NCBI GenBank assembly: GCA_031548645.1
Contig: JAVBQX010000322.1
Span: forward strand, 1-7,135
DNA from: WRMR01 sp031548645
GTDB taxonomy: Bacteria > Planctomycetota > Planctomycetia > Pirellulales > Thermoguttaceae
DNA length: 7,135 bases
Reading direction: 5' to 3'
The notes under the pieces were generated by a model that saw nothing but the letters and a program-made list of their open reading frames with translations, made no database searches and was not told the origin of the DNA. Each line of letters opens with the position of its first letter. Within the stretch, counting starts at the first letter, position 1. Shown here in pieces: positions 6,357-7,135 of the stretch. The position numbers were made by a program, and so were the translations under genes.

Positions 6357-6385
6357 GAATCTCGGCCTGCAAAAGGTCGAAATTC
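6357..6385 (+). repeat. Long-stem hairpin between pdxA and the Gfo/Idh gene
   Basis: GAATCTCGGCCT (6357-6368) and AGGTCGAAATTC (6374-6385) pair at eleven of twelve positions in RNA, with one G-U wobble and one C-A mismatch, around the loop GCAAA. No U-run follows. It could mark the 3' end of the pdxA transcript or belong to the leader of the next gene. It overlaps the possible -35 box at 6377-6382. Confidence 0.4.
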
Positions 6386-6405
6386 TTCGTCAAATTCTGT
6401 ACAAT
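6377..6405 (+). promoter_or_regulatory. Possible sigma70-like promoter for the Gfo/Idh gene
   Basis: TCGAAA (6377-6382, four of six matches to TTGACA) and TACAAT (6400-6405, five of six to TATAAT) are spaced 17 bases apart. Transcription would start near 6412, leaving about 80 bases of leader. The -10 box overlaps the left arm of the inverted repeat at 6402-6474, and the -35 box overlaps the hairpin at 6357-6385. The call is a motif match and is tentative. Confidence 0.35.
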
Positions 6406-6474
6406 CAAAATGGGCATGGGCGCAAAGTCCGCCGATGACCTGCGATTCCCCGACTTTTCCCACCATTTTGATTG
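6402..6474. repeat. Perfect 12-base inverted repeat upstream of the Gfo/Idh gene
   Basis: CAATCAAAATGG (6402-6413) and CCATTTTGATTG (6463-6474) are exact reverse complements separated by 49 bases. The right arm ends six bases before the AAGGA ribosome-binding site. Within the interval GGGCGCA (6417-6423) faces TGCG (6441-6444) and CCCC (6448-6451), so an RNA covering it could fold into one long irregular hairpin. The arms could equally be two half-sites of a DNA-binding regulator, since the left one touches the predicted -10 box. Confidence 0.5.
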
Positions 6475-6480
6475 AAAGGC

Positions 6481-6485
6481 AAGGA
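6481..6485 (+). promoter_or_regulatory. Ribosome-binding site of the Gfo/Idh gene
   Basis: AAGGA lies five bases before the ATG at 6491 and supports that start, which also places the twin-arginine motif at the very N-terminus. Confidence 0.6.
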
Positions 6486-6490
6486 CGAGA

Positions 6491-7135
6491 ATGAAAAACA
6501 GAATTTCGCGTCGCGGTTTTTTGAAGGGCACGACCTTGGCAGGTGTCGGTTTCTGGGTCGCCGCCGGGACGACATCATCGGTACGGGCTTCGGCCAACGA
6601 GCGCGTGGCGGTTGCCGGGATTGGGATCGGCGGCAAGGGCGGCGGTGACATCGCCAACGCGGCCCGTTGGGCGGATGTCGTGGCCGTTTGCGACATTGAC
6701 CGCGGTCGATTGACCGGGGCGCAAAAGCGTTACGAAGGGGCCAAAGGTTTCACCGATTTTCGCAAACTGTTCGACGAAATGGGCGACAGCATCGACGCCG
6801 TGACCGTCAGCGGGCCGGACCACATGCACACCGCCGCGTCACTCATGGCGATGCGTCGCGGGAAACACGTTTACACGCAAAAACCGCTCACACGAACCGT
6901 TTATGAAGCCCGGTTGATGGGGCAAATCGCACGCGAAAACAAGGTTTGCACACAAATGGGCAACCAGGGCAGCGCCGGCGCGGCCTTGCGAAGTACGGCC
7001 GCGCAACTGAAAGCCGGCGTTCTCGGGAAAGTCACGGAGATTCACATTTGGACCGACCGCCCGGTGAAATGGTGGCCGCAGGGAATCGACCGCCCGAAGC
7101 AAAGCGATTTTTCGAAAGAGGACATCGAAAAGGGA
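6491..7135 (+). CDS. Tat-exported Gfo/Idh/MocA oxidoreductase, 3' end cut by window edge
   Basis: Only the first 215 codons are in the window; family members are usually 400-450 residues. The N-terminus has a textbook twin-arginine signal, SRRGFLK (6-12), followed by a hydrophobic stretch and a likely cleavage after VRASA (31-35). The protein should therefore be folded with its cofactor in the cytoplasm and then exported. The NAD(P)-binding Rossmann fold follows: VAVAGIGIGGKG (39-50), an acidic CDID (67-70) at the end of the second strand, GPDHMH (108-113), and QKP (130-132) where classical members have EKP. Thr-Val-Tyr-Glu-Ala-Arg (136-141) and MGNQGS (156-161) are typical of the planctomycete-type branch. 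Such proteins are thought to act on sugars or sugar derivatives; the substrate here cannot be told. It follows the pdxA-family gene on the same strand after a 183-base gap with its own promoter-like element. Confidence 0.92.
   Translation, partial: MKNRISRRGFLKGTTLAGVGFWVAAGTTSSVRASANERVAVAGIGIGGKGGGDIANAARWADVVAVCDIDRGRLTGAQKRYEGAKGFTDFRKLFDEMGDSIDAVTVSGPDHMHTAASLMAMRRGKHVYTQKPLTRTVYEARLMGQIARENKVCTQMGNQGSAGAALRSTAAQLKAGVLGKVTEIHIWTDRPVKWWPQGIDRPKQSDFSKEDIEKG

Noticed and set aside
3993..6405. A shared GTCAAATTC plus GTACAAT pair upstream of both the SpoIIM and Gfo/Idh genes
   Set aside because: The two elements are spaced differently in the two places (22 versus 11 bases between their reference points), and the second half is just a -10 box, so co-regulation is not supported.
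6414..6452. A c-di-GMP-I (GEMM) riboswitch before the Gfo/Idh gene
   Set aside because: Only the GCAAAG core with flanking G and C runs resembles it. The GNRA-capped first hairpin and the second receptor helix are not recognisable.
5495..6466. A 323-codon minus-strand frame opposite the pdxA-family gene
   Set aside because: It is a shadow of the conserved PdxA frame with no motif of its own.

Overview
The window reads as chromosomal DNA of a moderately GC-rich, Gram-negative-type bacterium, most likely from the Planctomycetota or the related PVC lineages (Planctomycetota/Lentisphaerota/Verrucomicrobiota). This is an inference from gene content. A secreted DUF4838-type protein, an isolated SpoIIM-family membrane protein, a Tat-exported Gfo/Idh/MocA oxidoreductase with a QKP motif, and uneven use of Shine-Dalgarno sites together are typical of those groups. 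No rRNA, tRNA, CRISPR array, insertion sequence or phage gene is visible.

Layout, left to right. Positions 1-1260 (minus) hold adenosylhomocysteinase (ahcY), complete at its N-terminus and cut by the window edge about 15-20 residues before its expected end. Positions 1261-1500 are its leader, with an extended -10 element, a very GC-rich 13-pair hairpin, further nested or mutually exclusive pairings, and a hairpin that occludes the Shine-Dalgarno sequence. Positions 1501-3864 (minus) hold a 787-residue secreted DUF4838 protein resembling a glycosidase. Positions 3865-4078 are a divergent promoter region with an imperfect inverted repeat. Positions 4079-5101 (plus) hold a 340-residue SpoIIM/DUF95 membrane protein. 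Positions 5279-6307 (plus) hold a PdxA-family dehydrogenase behind a good sigma70-like promoter. Positions 6308-6490 are a non-coding stretch rich in inverted repeats. Positions 6491-7135 (plus) hold the first 215 codons of a Tat-exported Gfo/Idh/MocA oxidoreductase.

How the genes relate. They do not form one obvious pathway, and each appears to have its own promoter. AhcY clears S-adenosylhomocysteine in the methyl cycle. PdxA (or a PdxA2-like relative) acts in vitamin B6 synthesis or in four-carbon sugar-acid catabolism. The DUF4838 protein and the Tat-exported oxidoreductase are both predicted to act outside the cytoplasm and fit polysaccharide or sugar-derivative breakdown, a common lifestyle in these phyla. 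The parts most worth a second look are non-coding: the ahcY leader, which has the layout of a translational riboswitch but does not resemble the SAH riboswitch consensus as I recall it, and the inverted-repeat-rich leader of the Gfo/Idh gene.
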